Assembly: GCF_001427635.1 (NCBI RefSeq)
Contig: NZ_LMHA01000001.1
Span: forward strand, 832,017-896,016
Direction: 5' to 3'
From: Pseudoxanthomonas sp. Root65
Lineage (GTDB): Bacteria; Pseudomonadota; Gammaproteobacteria; Xanthomonadales; Xanthomonadaceae
DNA length: 64,000 nucleotides
Shown here: piece by piece, positions 55,246 to 63,716 of the stretch
Numbering within the stretch: position 1 is the first letter of the stretch
Layout: every line of letters begins with the position of its first letter
The notes under the pieces: model-generated
Database searches by the model: none
Seen by the model: the letters and a program-made list of their open reading frames with translations, nothing else
Told to the model about the DNA's origin: nothing
Position numbers and translations under genes: made by a program

Positions 55246-56670
55246 ATGCAGCGCCGGGGAAACATCAGGACGCTCCTGTCTGCGGCCATAGCGCTGACCG
55301 GATGCTTCGAGCCGCGTGCCGCCATGGCCGACGATCAGGTATCCACGGACGTGGGGCGGCCGGTGCTCCAGGCGGATCGTTGGCGGGAGGACTGGTCGTC
55401 CCTGGCCGAGCCGGACAAACGCACTCGTGCCTTGGATGGCCTGAAATACATCTCCCTCTCCGACAGCGATCCAGATCGCTATCTTTCGTTCGGGCTGACA
55501 TTGCGGGAGATCTTCGAATCCAGCGACGCACCTGCCCTGGGTACCGTGGCCGCCAGTCCCAGCGACGCGTACGGGCTTCATCGCGCGCAGGTCCATGCGG
55601 ACGTTCGCCTCGGCGCCGGCTGGCAGGCGTTCGTACAGGTCGAGGACGTCAGGGCGTTCGACAAGAAGGTCGTCAGCAGCATCGATGCGAATGCGCTGGA
55701 CCTCAGGCTCGCCTTCGTCGGCTACAGCCGTCCGCTGGGCCGCGGCGTTCTGAAAGTGCGGGTCGGACGGCAGGACATCGCATTCGACCTGCAAAGGTTC
55801 ATGTCCTCCCGCGACGGGCCCAACGTGCGCCAATCCTTCGACGCAGTCTGGGCAGGTTGGGAGACAGCGCGATGGCGAGCGTATGCCATGGTCAGCCAGC
55901 CGGTCGCATACAGGAATCGTGAGCATTTCGATGACACCTCGAGCGGCGATGTACGGTTTTCCGGCGTCCGTCTCGAGCGCCAGGTATGGGGCAACGGGGA
56001 GTTGACCGGGTATTACGCGCTGTATCAACGAAAGCAGGCCGCGTACCTCGAGGCCGTCGGTGAGGAGGACAGGCAAGTGGTCGATGTCCGCTTCGTCGGT
56101 ACGCGGGCACCCTTCGATTGGGACGTGGAGGCCATGGGGCAGTTCGGCAAGGTGGGACGCGCGGACATCTCAGCGTGGGCGCTCGGTGCCCGTCTCGGCT
56201 ATTCGTCTATCGGAGCGCTCGGCTCGCCCAGGATCGGCTTGCAGTTCGACGTGGCATCCGGTGATCGACGCGCCCACGATGGCCGTGTAGAGACCCTCTA
56301 CCCGCTGTTCCCGAATGGCTTCTACTTCTCGCTGGGCGGGCATACCGGATACGCAAACCTGATCCACCTGAAGCCCTCTGTCTCGATCATTCCGAGGGCT
56401 GATACGACCCTCACGGCGGGCATCGGCGCTCTGTGGCGTCAAACCACGAGCGATGCCGTCTACACACTTCCCTTCATCCCGGTGGCGGGAATGGCTGGCC
56501 GGGGCGGCTCCTGGACCGGGGCATACGCGCAACTGAGGGCGGAGCGCCGGTTCACCCCGGCACTGTCGAGCTCGATCGAAGTGGTCAGGTACACCGTGGG
56601 CGCGGCGCTGCGCGCTGCGGGCGCGCACGACAGCGACTACGTGCGGCTGGAAACGAAATTTGCCTGGTGA
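55246..56670 (+). CDS. Alginate-export-family outer-membrane porin
   Basis: A 474-residue protein. After a signal sequence (MQRRGNIRTLLSAAIALTGC, possibly cleaved after AAMA) comes a series of about 16-18 amphipathic strands, with family landmarks such as YLSFGLTLREIFESSD, RAQVHADVRLGAGWQAFVQV, KVRVGRQDIAFDLQRFMSSR and NLIHLKPSVSI, and a C-terminal aromatic residue (VRLETKFAW) typical of barrel assembly. Members export alginate or take up other small molecules. The LTGC segment could be a lipobox but is more likely a coincidence in a porin. The next gene, a LysR, follows after 35 bp and may be co-transcribed. Confidence 0.83.
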   Translation: MQRRGNIRTLLSAAIALTGCFEPRAAMADDQVSTDVGRPVLQADRWREDWSSLAEPDKRTRALDGLKYISLSDSDPDRYLSFGLTLREIFESSDAPALGTVAASPSDAYGLHRAQVHADVRLGAGWQAFVQVEDVRAFDKKVVSSIDANALDLRLAFVGYSRPLGRGVLKVRVGRQDIAFDLQRFMSSRDGPNVRQSFDAVWAGWETARWRAYAMVSQPVAYRNREHFDDTSSGDVRFSGVRLERQVWGNGELTGYYALYQRKQAAYLEAVGEEDRQVVDVRFVGTRAPFDWDVEAMGQFGKVGRADISAWALGARLGYSSIGALGSPRIGLQFDVASGDRRAHDGRVETLYPLFPNGFYFSLGGHTGYANLIHLKPSVSIIPRADTTLTAGIGALWRQTTSDAVYTLPFIPVAGMAGRGGSWTGAYAQLRAERRFTPALSSSIEVVRYTVGAALRAAGAHDSDYVRLETKFAW

Positions 56671-56705
56671 TGCCCATCGACGCACACCCGTACCTGGGAG
56701 GCCCC

Positions 56706-57647
56706 ATGCTTGATCTGAACAACGTGGTGATATTCGTCGAGGTCGTGCGGCAAGGAAGTTTCGCTGCCGCTGCGAGACAGCTGGACGTGCCCGCCAATAC
56801 GCTCAGCCGGCGCGTCCAGCAGCTCGAGGACCGCATCGGCACGCGACTGATGCATCGCTCCACGCGACAGCTGTCCCTGACCGATGCCGGGAAATCCTTC
56901 TACGAACGGTGTGTCGGCCAAGTGGACAGGCTGATGGATGCGAGCCGCGAAGCGATGATGGGTAGTGAGCAGGCGTGCGGCCTGATCAGGGTCGGCGTGC
57001 CGGCGGACTTCTTCGACTGTTTCAAGATGGCGTGGGTGGCGGAATTCCTGGCGCAGCACCCTCACGTGCGCCTGGACTTCGTAACGAGCGACGGCAAGTC
57101 GGAGCTCATCTCCGAGCGTATCGATGTGGCCTTTCGCGAGGGCGCGCTAGAGGACTCGGCCTATGTCGGGCGCGAGCTGGTGGCGCCAAGCCGGATGCGT
57201 CTGGTAGCCAGCCCGCGGTATCTGGGCGCATTCGGTATGCCGTCCAGCCCGGAGGAGCTGCAGAGCCATCACGCCGTGAGCATTCCGCAGGCCGGCGGCT
57301 ACGTCAGCTGGGCCCTGACCACCAATGTGCAGCACGCCATGCGCATCCGGATGCCGATCCGCGTGAGCGGCAATTCCGTGCAGACCCTGCGAAGTGCGGC
57401 GGTGGAAGGCCTGGGGATCGCCCTGCTGCCGCCTCCAGCAGTCAAGGCCGAACTCGAAACCGGGCGTCTGGTGGTGGTGCTTGAAGATCACTGGAGCGTG
57501 GGCCGCGGGCTGAGCGTGCTGTATCCCAGCCGTAAGCATCTTCCGCTGGCGGTTTCAAAGTTCATCGACCTGGCGGCGGCGCGCCTTTCGCATGCGCCGC
57601 CCTCGACGATGTTCGGTGGCCGGGAGGCGTTAACGCTGGTCCGCTGA
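56706..57647 (+). CDS. LysR-family transcriptional regulator
   Basis: A 313-residue LTTR (MLDLNNVVIFVEVVRQGSFA, NTLSRRVQQLEDRIG; effector part ERIDVAFREGAL and EGLGIALLPPPAV). ATG 56706 has GGGAGG about 5 nt upstream. It lies 35 bp downstream of the porin gene on the same strand. Its 3' end overlaps the convergent pirin gene by 18 bp (57630-57647). Confidence 0.9.
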   Translation: MLDLNNVVIFVEVVRQGSFAAAARQLDVPANTLSRRVQQLEDRIGTRLMHRSTRQLSLTDAGKSFYERCVGQVDRLMDASREAMMGSEQACGLIRVGVPADFFDCFKMAWVAEFLAQHPHVRLDFVTSDGKSELISERIDVAFREGALEDSAYVGRELVAPSRMRLVASPRYLGAFGMPSSPEELQSHHAVSIPQAGGYVSWALTTNVQHAMRIRMPIRVSGNSVQTLRSAAVEGLGIALLPPPAVKAELETGRLVVVLEDHWSVGRGLSVLYPSRKHLPLAVSKFIDLAAARLSHAPPSTMFGGREALTLVR

Positions 57648-58517
57648 TCTGAAAAATCCCTGATCCCGCAAGGTGATGCCGAGCCGGCGGATCTCGGTCT
57701 CGCCCTGGGCCAGTCGCTCTCGACTGCTGTGCACGGAATAGTTGCCTAGCCACAGATCGTGCGGATGACGGGCTGCCGACCCGATGACGAACGCCGTGTC
57801 TTCGTCGGCGGTGATCCGGATGGGCTGCTCCGAATCGACAAAGACGACCAGTTCGCCTGCGCTCACCTGTTCGCCGGCCCGCAAGGCTCCGGTGGCGACG
57901 GCAAGCCAGCCCACCTCGTGCCGGGCATTCGGCAGGTAGGTCCACTCCTCGCCGGCGCGCAACGTGACGCCGAGGTAGGTCATGTCGCCCGGCGCCGGGA
58001 TGCCACTGCCTACGCCGTCATGCGAACCGAGCAGAATCCGGGCGGGTCCTTGCTGTGGCACCTGGCAGGGATCAAGGTAGATGCTCTCCGGTGACGCGTT
58101 TTCCTCCGTCGGTGGCAGCGCGACCCACAGCTGGAAGCCAAGCTTGGGAGCGTCGCCCACGGGGGCGCCGGTATGCCACACGCCGTTTCCCGCTCGCATC
58201 CATTCGACGCCTCCTTCGGGGAGGATGCCGCTTTTGCCCGTCGAGTCCGAGTAAGCGACCTCGCCTTCGTGGAGGAAGGTAAACGTCGCAATGCCCGAAT
58301 GCGGATGCCAACCGAACTTGGGAAATGACGTCATGTCCCGCGTGTCGAAAAGATCCAGGAACACGAACGGCTTGAGCACCTGACCTAGATCGGAGGGACT
58401 TACCAGCCGGGTTATCGGCCCATGCTTGCTTCCGCGGGTACGGAACACGACCTTTCTTGGGCCGGCGTCCATCCCATCCTCGATCACATTGGCGGCGGTG
58501 GTGTCGTCTGCATGCAT
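57630..58517 (-). CDS. Pirin-family protein
   Basis: A 295-residue bicupin. The N-terminal cupin has the pirin metal site and sequence (FVFLDLFDTRDM, then GWHPHSGIATFTFLHEGEV, SGILPEGGVEWMRAGNGVWH), and the C-terminal cupin carries LPNARHEVGWLAVATG and ITADEDTAFVIG. Bacterial pirins can oxidise flavonols such as quercetin or act as redox sensors. ATG 58517 is preferred, with AGGA about 9 nt upstream; ATG 58535 has no ribosome-binding site. It is on the strand of the NQO1-like gene, 157 bp downstream, which supports a role with quinones or phenolics. Confidence 0.9.
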   Translation of the reverse strand: MHADDTTAANVIEDGMDAGPRKVVFRTRGSKHGPITRLVSPSDLGQVLKPFVFLDLFDTRDMTSFPKFGWHPHSGIATFTFLHEGEVAYSDSTGKSGILPEGGVEWMRAGNGVWHTGAPVGDAPKLGFQLWVALPPTEENASPESIYLDPCQVPQQGPARILLGSHDGVGSGIPAPGDMTYLGVTLRAGEEWTYLPNARHEVGWLAVATGALRAGEQVSAGELVVFVDSEQPIRITADEDTAFVIGSAARHPHDLWLGNYSVHSSRERLAQGETEIRRLGITLRDQGFFRSADQR

Positions 58518-58674
58518 GGGCGGTGTCCTAATCATCGTAGGTACCGACGATAGAGCAGCGGCGGCAAGGTGAGTAGAACGAATCGCGGACGTCAGTCGTC
58601 CGGGAATGCAGCAATCACGCCCGACGGGCAGCCTACATGCGCCGCGCTTGGCCCGGTGTTCGACTGCGCAACGG

Positions 58675-59490
58675 TCAGACCGACCCTGCCGGCGTAGCGA
58701 GCAACTGCTGCTCGTCATTGGCAGCAATGTGAGCCATAAGGCCGGTTTGGCCGGCTGCTACGCTAGGCTTAAGTTCAAAGCGCTCCGTATAGTCTCCACC
58801 GTTCTGAGCGCGGAAAGGAATGGGTGCGTCCGAGAACAGGCCTTTCAAGCGCGACTCCCATCGTGCTTCGGCATGCGCTACGTCGGAAGCCCCCATGCGA
58901 CCCGCCCCATAGACGGTGAAGGTTGGAAGCACATCGAAGCCTGGGAAGTGAAGCGATCCGTGCGTCACCGGAAAGAGCAGCTGCTCAATAGGACCATTGA
59001 TGCCCCTCGGCCCGTAGTCGGTTTCGGGACCACCTGCAGACACTGCAAGGATTGCGCGCTTCCCTTTGAAGGCGCCCTCACCGTAGCGATACGTGTTGCC
59101 CGCGCTCTTGTACTGGTGGGCAAGGCCCGCTGCCCATACGCGGTCAATCCAACCCTTCATGATGGCGGGCATGCCATACCACCACAGCGGAAAATGGAAG
59201 ATCACGGCGTCGGCAGCGAGCACCTTCTCCTGCTCCGTCGTGACGTCGACTGTCTGCTGATTGGTCGCGTAGGCGTGTGCCGATTCGGCCCCGAAGGAGA
59301 GGCGCTGGGGGTTCGCTCGATAAGGAAAGTCTTGTGCGTCAAACACTGCCTTCCAACGCATCGCATAGAGATCGGATTCCAGAACCTTGTGTCCTGAAGT
59401 CTCCAAGGACTTGCGAGATATCTTCGCCAAGCTCTGGGTGAGCGACGTGGGCTCTGGTTGGGCCGAAATGATAAGGACCGTCTTACTCAT
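58675..59490 (-). CDS. NQO1-like NAD(P)H:quinone oxidoreductase
   Basis: A 271-residue flavodoxin-fold protein, the same length as eukaryotic NQO1. The N-terminal TVLIISAQPEPTSLTQSLAK binds the FMN/FAD phosphates. The family signature reads FPLWWYGMPAIMKGWIDRVW, and the flavin-contact loop is SAGGPETDYGPRG. It would reduce quinones by two electrons in the cytoplasm. Codon choice is less GC-biased than in nearby core genes, suggesting acquisition. It is 109 bp downstream of the RidA-like gene and upstream of pirin on the same strand. Confidence 0.87.
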   Translation of the reverse strand: MSKTVLIISAQPEPTSLTQSLAKISRKSLETSGHKVLESDLYAMRWKAVFDAQDFPYRANPQRLSFGAESAHAYATNQQTVDVTTEQEKVLAADAVIFHFPLWWYGMPAIMKGWIDRVWAAGLAHQYKSAGNTYRYGEGAFKGKRAILAVSAGGPETDYGPRGINGPIEQLLFPVTHGSLHFPGFDVLPTFTVYGAGRMGASDVAHAEARWESRLKGLFSDAPIPFRAQNGGDYTERFELKPSVAAGQTGLMAHIAANDEQQLLATPAGSV

Positions 59491-59599
59491 GAGTTTGTAA
59501 CAGGTTGCGGAAGGATTTGTGGGCACATCGCACCTCGACAGCTACTGGAGCATTACCGGCGCTGGAGGTTTCACACTTACGCCTCGCCTGAGTAGCTCG

Positions 59600-60010
59600 C
59601 TAGGAAGAGCGACTTCGAAGGACCGCGACAGCCTGAATCTCTATGAGGAACTCCGGTAGCGCCAGTGCAGCAACTTGAACCAGCGTTTCCGAAGGCCGCC
59701 AACCCTCGAACTCCTCGCGCTGCAAGTTCATGTAGTTCCTGTGGTAAGCAACGTCTTTCACATACAACGTCATGGTCGCTATGTCGTTCAACGTTCCACC
59801 AACGCCGGCAAGTGCCGCGCGTAAGTTGGCGAAGATCTGCCTGAGTTGAGCGTCAACATCGCCCTCACCTACCAGTGAGCCGTCTGCTGACAGCGCAACT
59901 TGTCCCGAGATGAAGGCGAATCGCTTAGGCTCATCCGCCAAGACAACCTGGCTAAACAGATAGGGTGAGGAATCCCAAAGATTCGCTGGCCCTACGGAAC
60001 GCAATGACAT
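59600..60010 (-). CDS. RidA-family protein lacking the deaminase arginine
   Basis: A 136-residue trimeric-fold Rid protein (FAFISGQVALSADGSLVGEG, QLRQIFANLRAALAGVGGTL, YVKDVAYHRNYMNLQREEF). Canonical RidA hydrolyses reactive enamines and imines using an Arg in the P-x-R-x-x-V-E-V segment. Here that segment reads RPSETLVQVAALALPEF, with Glu where Arg is expected, so this is probably a RidA-like subfamily without imine deaminase activity. It is divergent from the LysR gene at 60121 and shares a 109-bp spacing with the downstream quinone reductase. Confidence 0.86.
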   Translation of the reverse strand: MSLRSVGPANLWDSSPYLFSQVVLADEPKRFAFISGQVALSADGSLVGEGDVDAQLRQIFANLRAALAGVGGTLNDIATMTLYVKDVAYHRNYMNLQREEFEGWRPSETLVQVAALALPEFLIEIQAVAVLRSRSS

Positions 60011-60092
60011 GGTTAGAGCTCCTGAACTGGGGATTCGCGAGCGCGGGATGAACTGCCCGCGAAGAATGGGGCTAATCCCCGGTATAGTTGAA

Positions 60093-60107
60093 ATGAATTC
60101 TCTTCAT
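60093..60107. promoter_or_regulatory. LysR-type T-N11-A dyad
   Basis: ATGAA (60093-60097) and TTCAT (60103-60107) are inverted around TTCTC, fitting the T-N11-A rule of LysR boxes. It lies between the divergent RidA-like and LysR genes and overlaps the region where the LysR transcript should begin. Confidence 0.4.
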
Positions 60108-60120
60108 GCCAGGTATTTAC

Positions 60121-61017
60121 ATGATTGATGTCATGCGGCGCTTGGACCTCAACCTGCTCATTACCCTCGACGCGTTACTTACCGAGCTGAACGTGACGCG
60201 GGCGGCGCGACGCCTGCATTTGTCTCAACCCGCCGTCAGCGTGCAGCTGGGCCGCCTGCGGGAGTATTTTGAAGATCCGCTACTGCTTCCTGGACCTCGC
60301 GGCATGCGACCAACCGCACGCGCCAACGAACTACGTGAGCCTCTGCGTAACGCATTGGCGACGCTGACAGAAGCCATCCTTCCCTCAACCCCTTTCGACC
60401 CAAAGCTATCTACGCAGAGTTGGCGAATAGCGGCCTTTGATTACGGCGAGTTCACAATTCTGTTGCCCGCTCTAGCAAGGCTTCGCGCTGCTGCCCCACG
60501 CTCGCGTCTAGCGGTCCTGCAGAGTGCGCCAGCACAAGTAGCGATAAAGGCGGACCAGGGAGAGATCGATCTATCCCTCATGACGGCTGCCGAAGCTCCA
60601 CAGGACTTGCACAGCCGGTCTCTATTTACCGAGAGGTATGTGCTAGCTGGCCGAATCGATCATCCACAACTGAAGCGACGTCCGACGCTGGCACAATTCT
60701 GCAAACTGGATCACGTCATTGCGTCGCCGGATGGCGGAGGCTTCCAAGGCGTCACCGACGTGGCGCTCGCAAAGCTTGGTATGGCCAGACGCGTGGCGAT
60801 GTCTGTCCCTCATTTTCTCTTCCTCGTCACCATACTCGAGCGTAGCGACTTGGTAGCACTAGTTCCGTCTCGATTGATACAAGGCAGTACGTCCCTGCGT
60901 GTAGTCGAGCCACCACTGGACGTGCCTGGCTTCGAGATGGTCATGGTCTGGCCGGAGCGGATACATCGCGACCCTGCGCATAGATGGCTCCGCCAGCAGA
61001 TCGCGGATGCAGTGTGA
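60121..61017 (+). CDS. LysR-family transcriptional regulator (NodD/NahR-like subgroup)
   Basis: A 298-residue LTTR starting RRLDLNLLITLDALLTELNV, a form typical of the NodD/NahR/LinR branch that senses aromatic compounds. The HTH continues ARRLHLSQPAVSVQLGRLRE, and the effector domain holds the branch's GEIDLSLM and LVALVPSRLI patterns. The start is uncertain among ATG 60106, 60121 and 60133; 60121 has a weak AGG upstream. It is divergent from the RidA/NQO1/pirin set, which it probably regulates. Base composition is AT-richer than core genes nearby. Confidence 0.85.
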   Translation: MIDVMRRLDLNLLITLDALLTELNVTRAARRLHLSQPAVSVQLGRLREYFEDPLLLPGPRGMRPTARANELREPLRNALATLTEAILPSTPFDPKLSTQSWRIAAFDYGEFTILLPALARLRAAAPRSRLAVLQSAPAQVAIKADQGEIDLSLMTAAEAPQDLHSRSLFTERYVLAGRIDHPQLKRRPTLAQFCKLDHVIASPDGGGFQGVTDVALAKLGMARRVAMSVPHFLFLVTILERSDLVALVPSRLIQGSTSLRVVEPPLDVPGFEMVMVWPERIHRDPAHRWLRQQIADAV

Positions 61018-61198
61018 GTTCTGCCACCCACTAGGAGAGACGTCGCATGGCTGATCGGCGTGGCTCGAGCCATGCGCAACCATCAGGATGCAATACATCT
61101 TTCCCCCAATTTGCGCGTGGCGGGCATCGCGCCGGGTCTGGGATGACAGAATCGATCGTATGAATCCGCGGCCGGAACCAGACAAATACTCATCAAGT

Positions 61199-61652
61199 TC
61201 ATCCTTGATTGCCGTCCAAGTGAGCTGGCAAAGGCAGTTGTCGAAACTGTTCATCGGACATCTCAGCTAGGTCAAAGCGAAGATCGTTCTCAACTTCGGA
61301 CCTCAGCCGTCCCACCAGCTGTTGAAGAGTGGACAATAGCTCTGCAAAGTCCATAGCCTCCAGCTGTCCTAGTGCGAACATGGGCATTGGCTCGCAGCGG
61401 ACGTGTAGAGCGTCGCTCGCATCTAGCAGCGCTTCAGTTCTGTATGTGCGTTCAATCCCACCAGAATGGCTGACGAGCGTGTCTCTCAGGCGCCTGAAGT
61501 GACGGTGTCGGGCAAGGAGTACTCGGTTAAATCTCCCAGTACCCTAGACGCACCCCATGCGGGTACGCCCTTCCCAAAGCACCGTGCATAGCGGACAAGC
61601 GCGTTCATCCTAGCCAACTCCAGCTCCTCCTTGGCGCGGCCCCCAAGAATTC
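61199..61652 (-). pseudogene. Frameshifted relic next to the tRNA gene
   Basis: Two minus-strand frames form one protein-like sequence. The first part reads KEELELARMNALVRYARCFG and closes at 61486; the second part, in another frame, reads RHFRRLRDTLVSHSGGIERT and continues through LEAMDFAELLSTLQQLVGRL to a stop at 61199. The switch lies near 61500-61540. The 5' end runs into the tRNA flank without a start codon. The RDTLVSHS segment resembles hypothetical proteins that carry an LRDK-x-x-AHS motif. It is probably debris of an element once inserted at this tRNA. Confidence 0.5.
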
Positions 61653-61670
61653 CTTTGTTTTCTTGTGGGC

Positions 61671-61704
61671 ATCGGACAAATCTGGATGTTCTCGAATCGC
61701 TTTT
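61671..61704. repeat. tRNA-Ile2 3' flank matching 48749-48784
   Basis: The sequence immediately 3' of the tRNA gene shares AATCTGGATGTTCTCG and most neighbouring bases with the segment at 48749, in the same orientation. Sequence abutting a tRNA 3' end and recurring elsewhere is typical of attachment-site history. Confidence 0.6.
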
Positions 61705-61780
61705 TGGTGGGCCCACCAGGACTCGAACCTGGAACCAAAGGATTATGAGTCCTCTGCTCTAACCATTGAGCTATAGGCCC
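61705..61780 (-). tRNA. tRNA-Ile2 (anticodon CAU, lysidine-modified)
   Basis: A 76-nt cloverleaf with encoded CCA. The acceptor pairs GGGCCTA with TGGGCCC, the D arm is GCTC/GAGC, and the anticodon stem GAGGA/TCCTT holds loop CTCATAA. The anticodon CAU is at 61745-61747, and the T arm is CCAGG-TTCGAGT-CCTGG. The body (TTAGAGCA, ACTCATAATC) matches E. coli ileX rather than elongator Met tRNA, so it should read AUA after lysidine modification. Its first 10 nt overlap the end of opgH. Confidence 0.95.
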
Positions 61781-63714
61781 TCCGCGGCCGGGATTGTACC
61801 GGAGGCGGTGGCGGTCAATGGAATGTCGGGCGGCGGCGCGCGCAGTTCGAGGGCGCGCGTGAGGATCGCGGGCGGTGCGCCTTCTTCCGGCGTGTGCAGC
61901 CAGCCTGCCCGGCGCAGGCGATCGCCCAGCGCGGGCGATGCCGTCAGCAGGTTGATGGGTACGGAGAGCACCATGCCCAGCACGACAGGCGCCATCCACG
62001 CCGCCAGTGCGGGCGAGACCAGATAGGCCAGCACGCCACTGAACGCACCGAACAGGCTGAGGCCGGCGTAGCGACGCACCAGGCCGGCCAGCGGCACGCT
62101 GCCGTCATCGCGCCGCTGCGTTTCCCAACCCGAATCGCGTCCGGCGAGCACTTCGGCCACGCCACGCGACTGCACGTACATCGTGACGGGCGCCATCAAC
62201 GCCGCCATCACGGTCTCCAGCAGCGCGCTGCCGGCGATCCGCAACGCACCGCCGCATTGCCGGCGCAACGCAGGGTCCAGCACGGTGGCGATGCATCCCA
62301 TCGCCTTGGGCGCCAGCAACACCGCCATGGTGAGATAGAAGACCCACAGGAAACGCTCCGGATCGCCGCCGCGCCAGTACAGCGCGGGCGTGAAGCCGTC
62401 GAGATGCGGCTGCGCCAGATGGAAGCCGGCCTGCTGCAAGGGAATCGCCAGGCCCACCAGCATCAGCATCGCCCACATGGGTGCGGTGGAGTAGTGGCCG
62501 ATCCCCACCAGCAGATGCAGGCGACTGACCCAGTGCAGGCCACGCGCGGGCACCACCGCGCCATGCTGGAGGTTGCCCTGGCACCAGCGGCGATCGCGCA
62601 CCAGCATGTCGATCAGCGAGGGCGGCCCTTCTTCGTAGCTGCCGCCGAGACCGGGGGCCATGTGCACGGCCCAACCGCCACGGCGCAGCAGGGCGGCTTC
62701 GACGAAATCATGGCTCAGCACCGCGCCTTCGAACGGCTTGCCGCCGCCCAGGTGGGGCAGGCCGGCATGCCGCGCAAAGGCGGCCGTGCGGATGATGGCG
62801 TTGTGGCCCCAGTAGTTCCCCTCCGCACCATGCCACCACGCGATGCCATGCGCGGCCACCGGACCATAGACCCGCCCGGCGAACTGCTGCATGCGCGCGA
62901 AGAACGTGCGCCCGTTGACGATCATCGGCAGCGTCTGGATCAACGCCAGGGTCGGCTGACGCTCCATGGCCGCGGCCAGGCGCACCAGCGTTTCGCCCGT
63001 CATCAGGCTGTCCGCATCCAGGATCAGCAAATGCGGATAGGCACCGCCGAAACGACGCACCCAATCCGCGATGTTGCCGGCCTTGCGTTCGGTGTTCTTC
63101 TCCCGGCGCCGATAGAACACGCGCGCGTCAGGCCCCAGGCGATGCAGCAGCGCGCGCACCGCCCTGCCCTCTTTCTGGCGCACGGCTGCATTGGTGGTAT
63201 CGCTGAGGATGAAGAAGTCGAAGCACGTGCCCTGGCCGGTCTGCGCCAGCGATTCATGCATCGCCTGCACCCCGGCGAGGACGCGGTCCGGGTCCTCGTT
63301 GTAGGTGGGCACGAGCAGTGCCGTGCGCGTGGCCAGCACAGGCAGCGGCGCGTCCGCGTCGATCCCGAGCGCCTGTGTGCGCTTCGACAGCAGCAGCACG
63401 AATCCCGCCAGCGTGCTGGAGAACGACAAGGCGATCCATGCGAACAACGCAACGAACAGGGCCAGCAGAACCCCTTCCAGCACGCTGATGCCATCGCCCC
63501 GCAGCACCCACCAGATCTGGTAGGCGGCGAACAGCGTCATCAGCACCGCGTTACCCATCACCAGCGCGCGCCGCCCTCCGATCCTGGCCGGTGATGTCGG
63601 CAGGCGACGCGGCGACAGGCGTCCGCTGCGCAGGTCCTGCACCGGCATGGGCAACGGCGACTCGGGCGGCAGCCAGGACGGCGACGACGGAGAGGGGTGG
63701 CGGGCATCGCTCAT
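61771..63714 (-). CDS. opgH: Glucans biosynthesis glucosyltransferase OpgH (MdoH)
   Basis: A 647-residue inner-membrane GT2 glycosyltransferase that polymerises UDP-glucose into osmoregulated periplasmic glucans. Membrane helices near residues 50-110 precede the cytoplasmic catalytic domain with [12 protein letters not shown], the DxD in [11 protein letters not shown], a Glu/Asp catalytic region ([15 protein letters not shown]) and the QxxRW-type motif in [12 protein letters not shown]; further helices follow. It is shorter at both ends than E. coli OpgH. The stop codon TAG (61771-61773) is inside the tRNA-Ile2 gene. It starts 2 bp after the stop of opgG/D, so the two are one operon. Confidence 0.95.
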   Translation of the reverse strand: MSDARHPSPSSPSWLPPESPLPMPVQDLRSGRLSPRRLPTSPARIGGRRALVMGNAVLMTLFAAYQIWWVLRGDGISVLEGVLLALFVALFAWIALSFSSTLAGFVLLLSKRTQALGIDADAPLPVLATRTALLVPTYNEDPDRVLAGVQAMHESLAQTGQGTCFDFFILSDTTNAAVRQKEGRAVRALLHRLGPDARVFYRRREKNTERKAGNIADWVRRFGGAYPHLLILDADSLMTGETLVRLAAAMERQPTLALIQTLPMIVNGRTFFARMQQFAGRVYGPVAAHGIAWWHGAEGNYWGHNAIIRTAAFARHAGLPHLGGGKPFEGAVLSHDFVEAALLRRGGWAVHMAPGLGGSYEEGPPSLIDMLVRDRRWCQGNLQHGAVVPARGLHWVSRLHLLVGIGHYSTAPMWAMLMLVGLAIPLQQAGFHLAQPHLDGFTPALYWRGGDPERFLWVFYLTMAVLLAPKAMGCIATVLDPALRRQCGGALRIAGSALLETVMAALMAPVTMYVQSRGVAEVLAGRDSGWETQRRDDGSVPLAGLVRRYAGLSLFGAFSGVLAYLVSPALAAWMAPVVLGMVLSVPINLLTASPALGDRLRRAGWLHTPEEGAPPAILTRALELRAPPPDIPLTATASGTIPAAEGL

Positions 63715-63716
63715 GA

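Noticed and set aside
60859..61254. 131-codon minus-strand frame overlapping the LysR 3' end
   Set aside because: No fold or ribosome-binding site; it overlaps a well-supported LysR gene and the relic at 61199.
61610..61999. Minus-strand frame reading through the tRNA
   Set aside because: It contains the translated tRNA (a GSSPGG-type peptide) and overlaps opgH in another frame; an artefact of structural RNA.
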